Below the pieces are notes generated by a model. That model did no database searches, was not told the origin of the DNA, and was given only the letters and a program-made list of their open reading frames with translations. A DNA stretch of 64,000 nucleotides, taken from assembly GCF_000364445.2 (NCBI RefSeq), contig NZ_CP043538.1, positions 6,033,447 through 6,097,446 of the forward strand, given 5' to 3'. The stretch's first letter is position 1, and the number at the start of each line of letters is the position of its first letter. Positions 1 through 8,407 of the stretch are shown in pieces. Made by a program: the position numbers and the translations under genes. This DNA comes from Methylobacterium mesophilicum SR1.6/6 (lineage in GTDB: Bacteria > Pseudomonadota > Alphaproteobacteria > Rhizobiales > Beijerinckiaceae).

Positions 1-186
1 GCGACGTCCTTGTTCGGAGCCGCGGTGGGTTTCGCCAGCGGCGATCTCGTATGGTTCACGCTGGCCGTGATCGGCTGCGCCGCGGTGCTCTGTGTGGGCT
101 ACGGCCTGACCCGGCGACGGCTCGGGTGGAAACCGCTGAGCGCCGACTACCTGTTGGACCTCATGCGGGTGCTCGGTCCGTCCTGA
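1..186 (+). CDS. C-terminal end of a membrane protein (partial)
   Basis: An open frame runs in from the left edge and stops at TGA 184-186, leaving 61 residues. It has one clear hydrophobic segment (around LVWFTLAVIGCAAVLCVGYGL split over residues 17-37), then a basic stretch (TRRR) and a short cytoplasmic-type tail. This is the usual end of a multi-pass transporter or similar inner-membrane protein. The family cannot be told from this fragment. Confidence 0.6.
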   Translation, partial: ATSLFGAAVGFASGDLVWFTLAVIGCAAVLCVGYGLTRRRLGWKPLSADYLLDLMRVLGPS

Positions 187-303
187 GGCGACATCCGGCA
201 CGGCCCGCGCCGACGATCCGCGGGGCTCGCCGGACAGCCGTGCCCGCGGCTCGGCCAGGCTCCGATCCCGTTCCCGCTCTAGTGCCCCACCTTCGAGGCC
301 ACC

Positions 304-393
304 ATGACGCTCGCCTTGATCATCGCCGGCTGCTTCATCGTCAACGTCGCGATGGCCGGCTTCTTCGCCCTGGTGGCCCTCTGGGCCGACTGA
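304..393 (+). CDS. Small single-pass membrane protein (29 aa)
   Basis: ATG to TGA, 29 codons. Nearly the whole peptide is one hydrophobic helix (MTLALIIAGCFIVNVAMAGF and onward) ending in WAD. No good ribosome binding site stands out. The composition fits the tiny membrane peptides common in alphaproteobacteria, but a chance ORF is possible. It is convergent with the phosphodiesterase gene. Confidence 0.35.
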   Translation: MTLALIIAGCFIVNVAMAGFFALVALWAD

Positions 394-398
394 GCCCG

Positions 399-1625
399 CT
401 ACGGCGCGCCGACGCAGTTGGCGTAGAAGGTCGTGGTCGCCGGCCAGTCGGAGAAGACGCCCCGGACGCCGACCTGCCCGTGCAGCACGTCGAGGAGTCG
501 AAGGATGTCGCCGTCCCCGGTCACCACCGGCTTGATCGACTGATAATAGTAGCCCCCGCCATCCTTCAGCGGCCCCGACCGCTCCAGCGACCAAGCGATC
601 AGGTCGAGGCCCGCCTGCTTCGCTGCCCGCGCATAGGTGGAGGGCTCGATCGTATCGCCCGGTCCCGGGCGGACCAGCATCCACAGGGGCGGGGACAGGA
701 TCCGGACGCCCTTCTGCGCCAGCTCGGCCATGCCGGGCTGCCACGTGGCGGCCTTCTCCGGGTCGAAGCCCTGGGTGGTCTCGTCGCGGTTGTCGAGGAA
801 GATCGCCTGACGGCCGAAATCCGGGTCCTTGTCCAGCCAGTACAGGATGTCCTGGAGCTGGAAGCTCTGCGGGTAGACGTCCGCGGCCGGGATGCCGGCC
901 TGCCTGTACTCGTCGATCAGCTGCTGCGCGTACATGTCCTGGGTGTAGGTGCCGTCGAAGGGCATCGGGACCTGCGGCGCCTTCAGCTCGGGGGTGAACT
1001 TCCGGCCCATGCCCTTCACCAGGGCGATGTACTCCTTGTGGGACATGAGCGTGCCGGTGGTGGCGTACAGATCCGTGCGCCAGCGCGGCGTCGCGTTCAG
1101 GTAGGCGGCCACCGTCGTGGCCTCGGGGTCGGCCGCGTCCATCTTGCCGTTGAGCGACTTGAACTCGTCGAGGGTCAGGTCGCTGGTGCAGCACTTGGCC
1201 GAGGCCTTGCGGCCCGTGGCCGGATCGGCCGGCGTGAAGCCTTGGCTGCATTTCGCCGCGAACTGGGGCCGGGCCAGGATGTCGGTGGTGGTGTGCAGAT
1301 CGCACTGGCTGTGGCGGCAGACGAGCTGGCGGTCTTTGGTGAAGGCCACGTCGCACTCGATGATCCCGGCCCCCATCCGGTCGGCAGCGATCAGCCCCTC
1401 GCGGGTGTGCTCGGGGAACATGAGCGGTGCGCCCCGGTGCGAGATCGAGAAGGTCCTGGGCGTGTAGGTCCGGTCGACCCCGCAAGCGGCGAGCTTGTCC
1501 TTGAGGGGGCCGGGCTTGAGCTGGTCGACGAGGTAGAACGGCCGGGGGCCCAGTTGCGCGGCTTCGCCGGCTCGTGCCGGCCCGACCGCCAGGATCAGCG
1601 CCACCGCTGCCAGGATCGCACGCAT
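399..1625 (-). CDS. Glycerophosphodiester phosphodiesterase, secreted
   Basis: A 408-residue protein that should hydrolyse deacylated phospholipid diesters to glycerol-3-phosphate and an alcohol in the periplasm. It starts with a signal peptide cut after GPARA (about residue 19). The GDPD signature follows near residue 62: [13 protein letters not shown] holds the catalytic HRG and the P-E-x-T metal-site motif, and IIECDV follows with metal-binding E and D. A second HSQCDLH motif appears near residue 105. Length and the insert before the C-terminal barrel fit the longer bacterial GlpQ-type branch. The gene is monocistronic, convergent with the upstream fragment and divergent from the DMT exporter. 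Confidence 0.88.
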   Translation of the reverse strand: MRAILAAVALILAVGPARAGEAAQLGPRPFYLVDQLKPGPLKDKLAACGVDRTYTPRTFSISHRGAPLMFPEHTREGLIAADRMGAGIIECDVAFTKDRQLVCRHSQCDLHTTTDILARPQFAAKCSQGFTPADPATGRKASAKCCTSDLTLDEFKSLNGKMDAADPEATTVAAYLNATPRWRTDLYATTGTLMSHKEYIALVKGMGRKFTPELKAPQVPMPFDGTYTQDMYAQQLIDEYRQAGIPAADVYPQSFQLQDILYWLDKDPDFGRQAIFLDNRDETTQGFDPEKAATWQPGMAELAQKGVRILSPPLWMLVRPGPGDTIEPSTYARAAKQAGLDLIAWSLERSGPLKDGGGYYYQSIKPVVTGDGDILRLLDVLHGQVGVRGVFSDWPATTTFYANCVGAP

Positions 1626-1724
1626 CGCAGATCTCCCCCGTTCCGAGCCGCCGGTAAAGAGCGGCGGTGACAGCCGGGTGACCCCGGCCTCGCCGACTCG
1701 GATGCCGCATGATAGCCGCGGGGC

Positions 1725-2636
1725 ATGAGCCGGTCCGCATCAATCTCCGCCGCCCGCACGCCGAACGCGTCCGCCACGATCGCGGGGTTCGGCGCGATCC
1801 TGCTGTGGTCGCTCCTCGCCCTGTTCACCGCCGCCTCCGGCACGGTGCCGCCGTTCCAACTCGCCGCCATGACTTTCCTGGTCGGCGGCCTGTGCGGCTG
1901 CGCCACCTGGATCGCCCGTCCGAGCCGCGCGCGGGTTCTGGTCCAGCCCTGGCCGGTCTGGCTGCTCGGCGTCGGCGGCCTGTTCGGCTACCACGCGCTC
2001 TACTTCAGCGCGCTCCGGCTCGCGCCGCCGGCCGAGGCCGGGCTGATCAACTATCTCTGGCCGCTGCTCATCGTGCTGTTCTCCGCCCGCCTGCCGGGCT
2101 CGGGGGGCTTGCGCCGGGGCCATCTCGCCGGCGCGGTTCTGGGTCTTGCCGGCGTCGCCGCCCTGTTCGCCGGCCGGGGCGACCTGGACTTCGCCGCGGG
2201 CGCGTTGCCGGGCTACGTCGCCTCCCTGGCGGCGGCCTTCGTCTGGGCGGGTTACTCGGTGCTCTCCGCCCGGGTCGGGCAGGTGCCGACCGACGCAGTG
2301 GCGGGCTTCTGCCTCGTCACGGCCGCGCTGAGCCTCGTCTGCCACCTGGCCTTCGAGACGACGGTCTGGCCGGCCGACGCCGTCCAGTGGGGCGCGGTGC
2401 TGCTCCTCGGCCTCGGGCCGGTGGGTGCCGCGTTCTATCTCTGGGACATCGGCTGCAAGCGCGGGGACGTCCGGTTGCTCGGGGTCACCGCCTATGCGGC
2501 GCCGGTCCTCTCGACGCTGATCCTGGTGGCGACGGGCTATGCCAGCCCGAGTCCCGTGCTGGCGCTCGCCTGCCTTCTTATCGTGGCCGGCGCGCTCACG
2601 GCGGTGCAGGCCTCGCGGGCGGTGCGGGGTGCGTAG
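1725..2636 (+). CDS. DMT-superfamily (EamA) exporter, YddG-like
   Basis: A 303-residue, very hydrophobic protein with about ten transmembrane segments arranged as two EamA repeats. The first helix ([15 protein letters not shown]) and the spacing resemble the aromatic amino-acid exporters of the YddG group. Substrate is inferred from family resemblance only. The ATG at 1725 gives a short polar N-terminus before helix 1. A longer overlapping frame in this stretch is Arg/Pro rich and is a shadow. Confidence 0.8.
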   Translation: MSRSASISAARTPNASATIAGFGAILLWSLLALFTAASGTVPPFQLAAMTFLVGGLCGCATWIARPSRARVLVQPWPVWLLGVGGLFGYHALYFSALRLAPPAEAGLINYLWPLLIVLFSARLPGSGGLRRGHLAGAVLGLAGVAALFAGRGDLDFAAGALPGYVASLAAAFVWAGYSVLSARVGQVPTDAVAGFCLVTAALSLVCHLAFETTVWPADAVQWGAVLLLGLGPVGAAFYLWDIGCKRGDVRLLGVTAYAAPVLSTLILVATGYASPSPVLALACLLIVAGALTAVQASRAVRGA

Positions 2637-2762
2637 GAGAAGTGGCCCGCCGCCTCGACCGAAGGACGGCTACTTCCGAACGCCCGCTCGATCGCCCAGC
2701 GTTTCAGCTGCGCGGCCGGAGCGCGAACAGTCGTCCGCTCGTCTGCCGGCAGGCAGATCCGT

Positions 2763-2833
2763 TCACGGAGCCATCACGTCCAGGACCCACGTCACGCCGA
2801 ACCGATCCGTGAGCATTTCGTAGAGCGGCGACC
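2763..2833 (-). pseudogene. Remnant: C-terminal end of a VOC/PhnB-like protein
   Basis: The minus strand reads SPLYEMLTDRFGVTWVLDVM followed by A-P-stop. This is the typical last strand of PhnB-like VOC proteins (3-demethylubiquinone methyltransferase-like, glyoxalase fold). Nothing of the rest of the domain remains upstream, where a WYL regulator fragment begins. It is a gene scar, not a functional gene. Confidence 0.7.
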
Positions 2834-2878
2834 CTGCCGGGCGACCGCGAAGACCACCTGTTCCACGCTGTATCGAAG

Positions 2879-3199
2879 GTGTACCGCCCCGACGCGCGCT
2901 ACACGCCCCCGCCGAGCCTCGGAGCGATCCGGCGGGCGTGCTGGCGGGAGGAAGCCTTCACCATCGACTATACGGACGAACACGGGTCAGTCACGCAGCG
3001 GTCGATCCCGCCGCTGGCGATCGTCTACACGGAGGGGCGCTTGGTCGTCCTGGCGTGGTGCCGCCTGTGCGCGGCGTCCCGGATGTTTCGGATTGATCGC
3101 ATCGTCGAAGCGCGTCGCCAGAGCGGCAGCTTCCGGCCGGGACGGGCCTCCCTATTGCGGGCCTATCTGGAAGCCTTGGAGATCGCGGATGCGGCTTGA
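2879..3199 (+). pseudogene. Remnant: C-terminal WYL domain of a YafY-type regulator
   Basis: 106 codons from a GTG that match only the C-terminal half of DeoR/YafY-type WYL regulators. The pattern is F-x-I-x-Y-x-D-E-x-G, then a P-L-A-I-V block, then LVVLAWCRL and FRIDRI. The N-terminal winged helix and the first part of the WYL domain are missing, and the sequence abuts the VOC remnant. PhnB-like VOC genes and WYL regulators are often neighbours, so one deletion probably removed most of both. A short WYL-only protein could still be made, but no SD precedes the GTG. Confidence 0.65.
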
Positions 3200-3238
3200 G
3201 AGAGCGTGAGCCCGTCGTGAGACGGACCCAATCAGACC

Positions 3239-3667
3239 TTAACCCCGCGGCGTCGGCCGCCAGTCCGGCGGCGCCATCTCGAAACCTGAGAAGTCGAAGC
3301 CCGGCGAGACCGTGCAGCCGACGAGCGTCCAGGCCCCGAGGCTGGTGGCGGTCTGCCAATGGCCGGCCGGAACCACGCATTGCGGGCGCTGGCCGGCGGT
3401 GAGGTCAGGACCGAGATGCCGCGCTTCGGCGTCGTGCCCGTTCGGGCTCGTGGTGATCACCAGCGGCGCGCCCGCATGCCAGTGCCAGATCTCGGTGGCG
3501 TCGACCCGGTGCCAGGCGGAGACCTCGCCGAGATCCAGCAGGAAGTAGATCGCCGTGCCGACCGAGCGGCCTTCGACGGTGCGCGGATCGCGGAACGTCT
3601 CGCGGTAGTGGCCCCCCTCCGGGTGCGGCTTCAGTCCCAGGGTTGCGATCACCTCGGCCGCAGTCAT
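3239..3667 (-). CDS. Cupin-fold DUF985 protein
   Basis: A 142-residue protein of the DUF985/Cupin_5 family, function unknown. Visible hallmarks are LGLKPHPEGGHYRETFRD at the N-terminus, TAIYFLL, the histidine cluster WHRVDATEIWHWHAG and the C-terminal GCTVSPGFDF. I start it at MTAAEVIATLGL because all family similarity begins there. An in-frame extension to 3715 is possible but unlike the family. It is divergent from the RNase D gene with about 86 bp between starts. Confidence 0.85.
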   Translation of the reverse strand: MTAAEVIATLGLKPHPEGGHYRETFRDPRTVEGRSVGTAIYFLLDLGEVSAWHRVDATEIWHWHAGAPLVITTSPNGHDAEARHLGPDLTAGQRPQCVVPAGHWQTATSLGAWTLVGCTVSPGFDFSGFEMAPPDWRPTPRG

Positions 3668-3753
3668 GTACGCCTCCCTGCCGCGGACCGTCCGCGGCTT
3701 GCCGCCACTTGGCACCGATGCTACCGGCCGAAAACCCTCAAGGTCCTCACATC

Positions 3754-4377
3754 ATGCCGAGCCCGATTGTACGCCTCCACCGCGGCGACCTGCCCGCCGA
3801 CTACGACGCCGGCCGGGCGGTGGCCATCGACACCGAGACCCTGGGGCTGAACCCGCACCGCGACCGGCTCTGCGTGGTGCAGATCTCCACCGGCGATGGG
3901 ACCGCCGACGTGGTGCAGATCCCGCAGGCCGGCCCCGAGCCGGCCGTGCTCAAGCGCGTCCTGGCCGATCCCGGAATCCTGAAGATCTTCCACTTCGCCC
4001 GCTTCGACGTGGCGGTGCTGTTCAAGGCGTTCGGGGTGATGCCGCAGCCGGTCTACTGCACCAAGATCGCCTCGAAGCTCGCCCGCACCTATACCGACCG
4101 GCACGGGCTCAAGGACGTGGTCCGCGAACTCGTCGGCGTCGATTTGTCCAAGCAGCAGCAATCCTCCGACTGGGGCGCCGAGAGCCTGTCGCAGGCGCAG
4201 CTCGATTACGCCGCGTCCGACGTGCTCCACCTCCACGCCGCCCGCGAGCGGCTCGACGCCATGCTGGCCCGCGAGGGCCGCACCGACCTCGCCGCCGCCT
4301 GCTTCGCCTTCCTGCCGACCCGCGCCCGCCTCGACCTCGACGGCTGGCCCGAGACCGACATCTTCGCGCACACATGA
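3754..4377 (+). CDS. rnd: Ribonuclease D-type 3'-5' exonuclease (short form)
   Basis: 207 residues, essentially only the DEDD exonuclease domain. Motif I is AIDTETLGL (Asp and Glu), motif II is FHFARFDVAVL (Asp), and motif III is LDYAASDVLHL (Tyr and Asp, DEDDy type). The HRDC domains of full-length E. coli RNase D are absent, as is usual for the short alphaproteobacterial proteins. The expected role is trimming of tRNA and other structured RNA 3' ends. The ATG at 3754 begins the conserved region; the upstream in-frame extension overlaps the divergent cupin gene. Confidence 0.85.
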   Translation: MPSPIVRLHRGDLPADYDAGRAVAIDTETLGLNPHRDRLCVVQISTGDGTADVVQIPQAGPEPAVLKRVLADPGILKIFHFARFDVAVLFKAFGVMPQPVYCTKIASKLARTYTDRHGLKDVVRELVGVDLSKQQQSSDWGAESLSQAQLDYAASDVLHLHAARERLDAMLAREGRTDLAAACFAFLPTRARLDLDGWPETDIFAHT

Positions 4378-4490
4378 CCGTTTCGGCGGGATCCTGCGCG
4401 ATTCCCGTACCGGGTGAGCCTTTCCTGTCACCGCGCCGCGAAACGCCGCTGCTAGGTTGCCCATGCCGCGGCCTCCGAGTCCCGGCCAGG

Positions 4491-4533
4491 CCCTCCTCGC
4501 CGGTCACCATCCCGATCAGGCCGGCGAGGAGGG
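4491..4533. terminator. Bidirectional hairpin between convergent genes
   Basis: CCCTCCTCGCCGG (4491-4503) pairs perfectly with CCGGCGAGGAGGG (4521-4533) across a 17-nt loop. It sits between the converging rnd and VOC genes. There is no strong T run, so termination is inferred from position and stem strength. Confidence 0.6.
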
Positions 4534-4540
4534 TCCGTCG

Positions 4541-5179
4541 TCAAGTCAGCGTCCGGGTGCCGGAGGGCGTCGTGATCCGTGCGCTCCAGCGCGGGCCGGG
4601 GCCATCCACGATGGTCGGGGGATCGGCGAGGCCGAGCGCGGCGTGAAGCTGCGCCACCGCGTCCGGATCCGGATGCGTCAGGACGACGGCCTCAAGGCGG
4701 GCGCCGAGGTCCGGCATCGACGCGGCGGGGCTACCACGAGGACCCCAATCCATCACATACGGCGCGGCGCCGTCCGCCGGCCAAGCTCCGTCCGGGCGCA
4801 CGCCGAAGCGCCACGCCAGGGCGCCGCGGGTCATGGTGGCGGCCTGCCCGAGCAGGTCGCCATGGGCGGCGAGCACGCCGTCGAGGTCGTCCGTGCGGGC
4901 GACGAACCCGCGCAGCCGCCGGCCCAAATCCCAGTCCGCCCGCACCTGCGCGGCGTCGCCCAGGCCGAACCAGCGGGCGCGTGCCGGGACGGGTGTCTCC
5001 GGATCGACGGCGATCACCTCCAGGAACGTGGCCGCTCCGAGGCGCAGCAGGTGGTTGCGGGTGCCCATCTCCCGATGGCGGCCGCCCTCCGGCATGGAGA
5101 GGCCGAGGCAGTCGCGGACATGCGCGACGCCCTCGGCGAGGTTCGGGGCGACGACGGCGAGGTGGTCGAGGGTGAGCAT
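4541..5179 (-). CDS. VOC-superfamily (glyoxalase-like) protein
   Basis: 212 residues beginning MLTLDHLAVVAPNLAEGVAH, the first beta-alpha-beta unit of a VOC fold with its metal-site His in LDHLAV. A second half has HLLRLG and FLEVIAVDPE (Glu). This layout matches the Glyoxalase_3-like group of unknown substrate. It is monocistronic, with only 40 bp between its start and the immunity gene on the same strand upstream. Confidence 0.75.
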   Translation of the reverse strand: MLTLDHLAVVAPNLAEGVAHVRDCLGLSMPEGGRHREMGTRNHLLRLGAATFLEVIAVDPETPVPARARWFGLGDAAQVRADWDLGRRLRGFVARTDDLDGVLAAHGDLLGQAATMTRGALAWRFGVRPDGAWPADGAAPYVMDWGPRGSPAASMPDLGARLEAVVLTHPDPDAVAQLHAALGLADPPTIVDGPGPRWSARITTPSGTRTLT

Positions 5180-5219
5180 GCGCGCATACGCTGTCTTGGA
5201 TGATTGAGACGCTGCCGTG

Positions 5220-5558
5220 TCACAGGCCCTTCCGCAGGTCGAGATGGACCTGGGTCAGGAAGCGCCTGAGATCGTCCGGGCCGCGGAAACGCCAATCCGT
5301 GCAGGCTCTGGCCCAGAGTTTCATCTGTTCGTCCGGCGTCAGGTCGCTCGCCAGGATCGAGGCGACGAAATCGCGCAGGCGACGCCGATCCTCACCCTTG
5401 AAGCTGGTGAGAATCGCGGCAGTGGCTTCCTCCAACGACCCGTACAGATGGTCGATGCTCTGATTGAACCGCTCACCGAAGCGGATGAATTCGGGTGTCG
5501 CGGGCAAACGCCCCGACTTCCGCCGCGCCCGGTTGATCAGCTTGCTCCGCCGGCTCAC
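5220..5558 (-). CDS. Second paralogous immunity protein of the toxin locus
   Basis: 112 residues from a GTG at 5558. It is homologous to the protein encoded just upstream: both carry an acidic helix, then a pattern like RRRLRDFVASILASDLTPDE, then a K-L-W block, and end in LRRFLTQVHLDLRK versus LRTFLRKVRDRL. This pattern resembles the CdiI-type immunity proteins that neutralise RNase A-like CDI toxins. Two successive paralogs suggest immunity to two toxin variants or a duplication. The start is uncertain, since an ATG-initiated form would overlap the upstream gene by 65 bp. Confidence 0.6.
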   Translation of the reverse strand: MSRRSKLINRARRKSGRLPATPEFIRFGERFNQSIDHLYGSLEEATAAILTSFKGEDRRRLRDFVASILASDLTPDEQMKLWARACTDWRFRGPDDLRRFLTQVHLDLRKGL

Positions 5559-5571
5559 GAATGCTCTCGCG

Positions 5572-5850
5572 TCATAACCTGTCCCGCACCTTTCTGAGGA
5601 AGGTTCTGAGCGCGGCGCCATCGTGGAACACGACATCGGCAGATGACGACCACCACAGCTTTTTCAATTCTTCGTCAGAAATCTGATCGCTGGTGATCGT
5701 ATCCAAATATTTCCGCAAATTTATTCGCTTTCCCTCGTCTTTCAGGGGAGACAGCACCGTATCAATCATCTCGTCTTCGCTGGATACATCGTCCAAAATA
5801 TCTTGATAGAACTGCAAACTAAACTCAAGAAATTCAGTCGACAATTTCAT
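5572..5850 (-). CDS. Cognate immunity protein (CdiI-like)
   Basis: 92 residues, acidic in the N-terminal half. Its ATG lies one base after the toxin stop (TGA-g-ATG), so the two are translationally coupled. The sequence shows repeated acidic turns (DDVSSEDEMIDTV) and a C-terminal LRTFLRKVRDRL helix shared with the next gene. Position and paralogy point to an immunity protein that binds the RNase A-like toxin in the cytoplasm. Base composition is clearly more AT-rich than the flanking chromosome. Confidence 0.65.
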   Translation of the reverse strand: MKLSTEFLEFSLQFYQDILDDVSSEDEMIDTVLSPLKDEGKRINLRKYLDTITSDQISDEELKKLWWSSSADVVFHDGAALRTFLRKVRDRL

Positions 5851-5851
5851 C

Positions 5852-6502
5852 TCAGTCTCCCTCCGTTAAAGGATAGGCGGTTCGTATGCGGAATCCTCGC
5901 GGAGAGGTGGGGTCATGTCTTAATTCGACGCCGGCATTGCGTGTGTTGCGCATGTAGACGACGCCTTCGTCTGTGCTGTAAGCCTCCCTTCCAGTTTTAT
6001 GGTCGAACGACCTAGTAATAAATTTGCGATCATCTAAGCCGGATGCGACGCGATCAACGGCCTCTTGGTTGGACGCAAGTGTCTGATTCACCAGATCATT
6101 GGCTGATTCGATAGAATCAAAGCTCCCATTTCGCCGCATTCCTCCATGGGCAATCCAAGAGCGCCACTGAGATTTCCGCACGCGTTCGAACAATTCGTCG
6201 TCGGATTTGCCAACGTGCTTCCCGAGAGTGTGTCCGCCTCGACCTTCTTCAGCTTTCAGATCGACTCTATACTTCTAATCGTCATTGCCCACGAGGATGA
6301 AATGCGCATCATTGCCGGTTGCAACTTCTCCAATACCGCCCTCATGTGTCCACTGGCCACCGTCTGGCTGACCGGCCGGCACGCGTGGTTGGCTGGGATT
6401 GTAGGCGTGTAGTACTAGTCCGAGCCGAAGTAGCTTTACCCATACGCGAAGGGCTACAAGCTGCCATTGCGTCCGGGCGACGAAGGTCTCTTTCAAGCAC
6501 AT
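5852..6502 (-). pseudogene. RNase A-like polymorphic toxin with an in-frame amber codon
   Basis: ATG 6502 follows a good SD (gaGGGTGattc). The frame reads a short N-terminal part with NPSQPRVPAGQPDGGQWT (a motif seen at the start of many alphaproteobacterial polymorphic toxins). It meets a TAG at 6275-6277, then continues in the same frame without any other stop: KYRVDLKAEEG, HTLGKHVGKSDDELFERV, and finally VVYMRNTR and FRIRTAYPL. The later part is the bacterial RNase A-like toxin domain (CDI/polymorphic type), whose family hallmark is HVGKS near the start and a terminal TAYP. The frame is otherwise intact over 216 codons, so this is a recent nonsense mutation, a base-call error or a suppressible amber. 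The two immunity genes lie downstream. Confidence 0.7.
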
Positions 6503-6625
6503 GAATCACCCTCGCCAAAAGCGCAGGGCCTATGATAGGATAATTGTCTTGTAGGTCAAAAATGTTTTTGTTTTGTTCTCGGACTGGGGAGGGTGCGGGT
6601 GAGTGACACGGCCATCACCGGTCAC

Positions 6626-6658
6626 GAGCGGGGCCGGGCATCACGCCCGGCCCCGCTC
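6626..6658 (-). terminator. Terminator of glnA
   Basis: A perfect 14-bp stem GAGCGGGGCCGGGC / GCCCGGCCCCGCTC with a 5-nt loop, starting 6 bp past the glnA stop codon on the minus strand. It lacks a long U tract. Confidence 0.8.
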
Positions 6659-6663
6659 TCACC

Positions 6664-8073
6664 TCACAACGAGTAGTACTGCACGAACTCGATCGGGTGC
6701 GGGGTCATCTCGTAGCGCAGCACCTCGGTCATCTTTAGCTCGATGAACGAGTCGATCTGGTCGTCCGAGAACACGCCGCCCTCCTTGAGGAAGGCTCGGT
6801 CCCTGTCGAGGCTGGTGAGGGCCTCGCGGAGCGAACCGCACACGGTCGGGATCTTCTTCAGCTCCCGCGGGGGCAGCTCGTAGAGGTCCTTGTCCATGGC
6901 CGGGCCCGGGTCGATCTTGTTGCGGATGCCGTCGAGGCCGGCCATCAGCAGCGCCGAGAAGGCGAGGTAGGGATTCGCCATCGGGTCGGGGAAGCGGACC
7001 TCCACGCGCTTGGCCTTCGGGCTCTTGGTCCACGGTATGCGGCAGGAAGCCGAGCGGTTGCGCGCCGAGTAGGCCAGCAGCACCGGCGCCTCGTAGCCCG
7101 GCACCAGACGCTTGTACGAGTTGGTCGACGGGTTGGTGAAGGCGTTCAGCGCCTTGGCGTGCTTGATGATGCCGCCGATGTACCAGAGGCACTCTTGGGA
7201 CAGGCCGGCATACTTGTCGCCCGCGAAGACCGGCTTGCCGTCCTTCCAGATCGACTGGTGGACATGCATGCCGGAGCCGTTGTCGCCGTAGACGGGCTTG
7301 GGCATGAACGTCGCCGACTTGCCGTAGCTCTGCGCGACGTTGTGGATGCAGTACTTGTAGATCTGCATGTGGTCGGCGAGCAGGGTCAGCGTGTCGAACT
7401 TCATGCCGAGCTCGTGCTGGGCCGAGGCCACCTCGTGGTGGTGCTTCTCGACCTTCACGCCCATGGACTGCATGGCGGCCAGCATCTCGCCGCGCATGTC
7501 CTGGGCCGAATCCTGCGGCGGGACCGGGAAGTAGCCGCCCTTGGTCTGCACCCGGTGGCCGAGGTTGCCGCCCTCGTAATCGGTGAAGCCGTTGGTCGGC
7601 AGCTCGGTGGAATCGAGCTCGAAGCCGGTGCGGTACGGGTCGGCGCCGAACTTCACGTCGTCGAACACGAAGAACTCGGCCTCGGGGCCGACATAGATCG
7701 TGTCGCCGATGCCGGTCTGCTGCAGGTAGGCCTCAGCGCGCTTGGCGGTGCCGCGGGGGTCGCGCCCGTAGGGCTCGCCGGTGGCCGGCTCCAGCACGTC
7801 GCAGACGATCGACATCGTCGCGGCCGAGAAGAACGGATCCAGGGTGGCGGTCACCGGATCCGGCATCAGGAGCATGTCGGACTCGTTGATCGCCTTCCAG
7901 CCGGCGATCGAGGAGCCGTCGAACATGGTGCCCTCGTCGAAGATCTCCTCGTCGATGAGCGACACGTCGAACGTGACATGCTGCCACTTGCCGCGCGGGT
8001 CGGTGAACCGGAAGTCCACGTAGCGCACGTCGTTGTCCCGGATCGTCTTCAGCACCTCGGCCGCAGTGGTCAT
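6664..8073 (-). CDS. glnA: Glutamine synthetase type I
   Basis: 469 residues, the standard length of dodecameric GSI, which makes glutamine from glutamate, ammonia and ATP. Visible motifs are [10 protein letters not shown], the metal and glutamate site around [11 protein letters not shown], the ATP-site [30 protein letters not shown], and the adenylylation loop KDLYELPP with the regulatory Tyr. The start at 8073 is chosen because GGAGG ends 9 bases upstream; the in-frame ATG at 8082 abuts the SD directly. Transcription is divergent from glnII, and a strong hairpin follows the stop. GSI activity is expected to be controlled by GlnE adenylylation. Confidence 0.95.
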   Translation of the reverse strand: MTTAAEVLKTIRDNDVRYVDFRFTDPRGKWQHVTFDVSLIDEEIFDEGTMFDGSSIAGWKAINESDMLLMPDPVTATLDPFFSAATMSIVCDVLEPATGEPYGRDPRGTAKRAEAYLQQTGIGDTIYVGPEAEFFVFDDVKFGADPYRTGFELDSTELPTNGFTDYEGGNLGHRVQTKGGYFPVPPQDSAQDMRGEMLAAMQSMGVKVEKHHHEVASAQHELGMKFDTLTLLADHMQIYKYCIHNVAQSYGKSATFMPKPVYGDNGSGMHVHQSIWKDGKPVFAGDKYAGLSQECLWYIGGIIKHAKALNAFTNPSTNSYKRLVPGYEAPVLLAYSARNRSASCRIPWTKSPKAKRVEVRFPDPMANPYLAFSALLMAGLDGIRNKIDPGPAMDKDLYELPPRELKKIPTVCGSLREALTSLDRDRAFLKEGGVFSDDQIDSFIELKMTEVLRYEMTPHPIEFVQYYSL

Positions 8074-8301
8074 CGTGGGCATCCTCCAGGGATTTCTGAA
8101 CACTCTCTCGTCGCGCGTCCGAACCGGTTCGCCGCGCCGGCAAGCGGCGCTTGATATCTGGCGCGGGCGCCCCTTGCCACCCGGCGAGCGGCGGAATCGG
8201 CCTTTCGGGTGGGCTGATCGCGCCGCCTTGCCGCGCGCTCTCGGATCCGTGATCGAGAAATCACGTGTGTAGCGCGGGGCAGACCCGCGGCAAGAGCCGT
8301 C

Positions 8302-8317
8302 TGGCATGCTCCGTGCA
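8302..8317 (+). promoter_or_regulatory. Sigma-54 promoter of glnII
   Basis: TGGCATGCTCCGTGCA matches the -24/-12 consensus (TGGCACG-N4-TTGCA) with GG and GC at the exact required spacing. A start near 8327 would leave an 80-nt leader before the glnII ATG. I see no convincing NtrC palindrome upstream. Sigma-54/NtrC control of glnII is established in rhizobia, so this fits nitrogen-limitation induction. The rest of the 334-bp glnA-glnII gap shows no gene. Confidence 0.75.
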
Positions 8318-8407
8318 AAGGCGGCATCGGCCGTCGCCGAGGCGGCAAGCCGTTCGCGTTGTCCAGGGGTGCCCCGGTCGCGCATCGATACGGACGAGAG
8401 AACCGGA

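Noticed and set aside
51..1670. A 539-codon plus-strand frame opposite the phosphodiesterase
   Set aside because: Arg/Pro/Gly-rich shadow of a clear GDPD gene; no domain and no start signal.
8173..8187. A possible sigma-54 site for glnA (TGGCAAG on the minus strand)
   Set aside because: The -12 GC is not at the required spacing, so it was not called.
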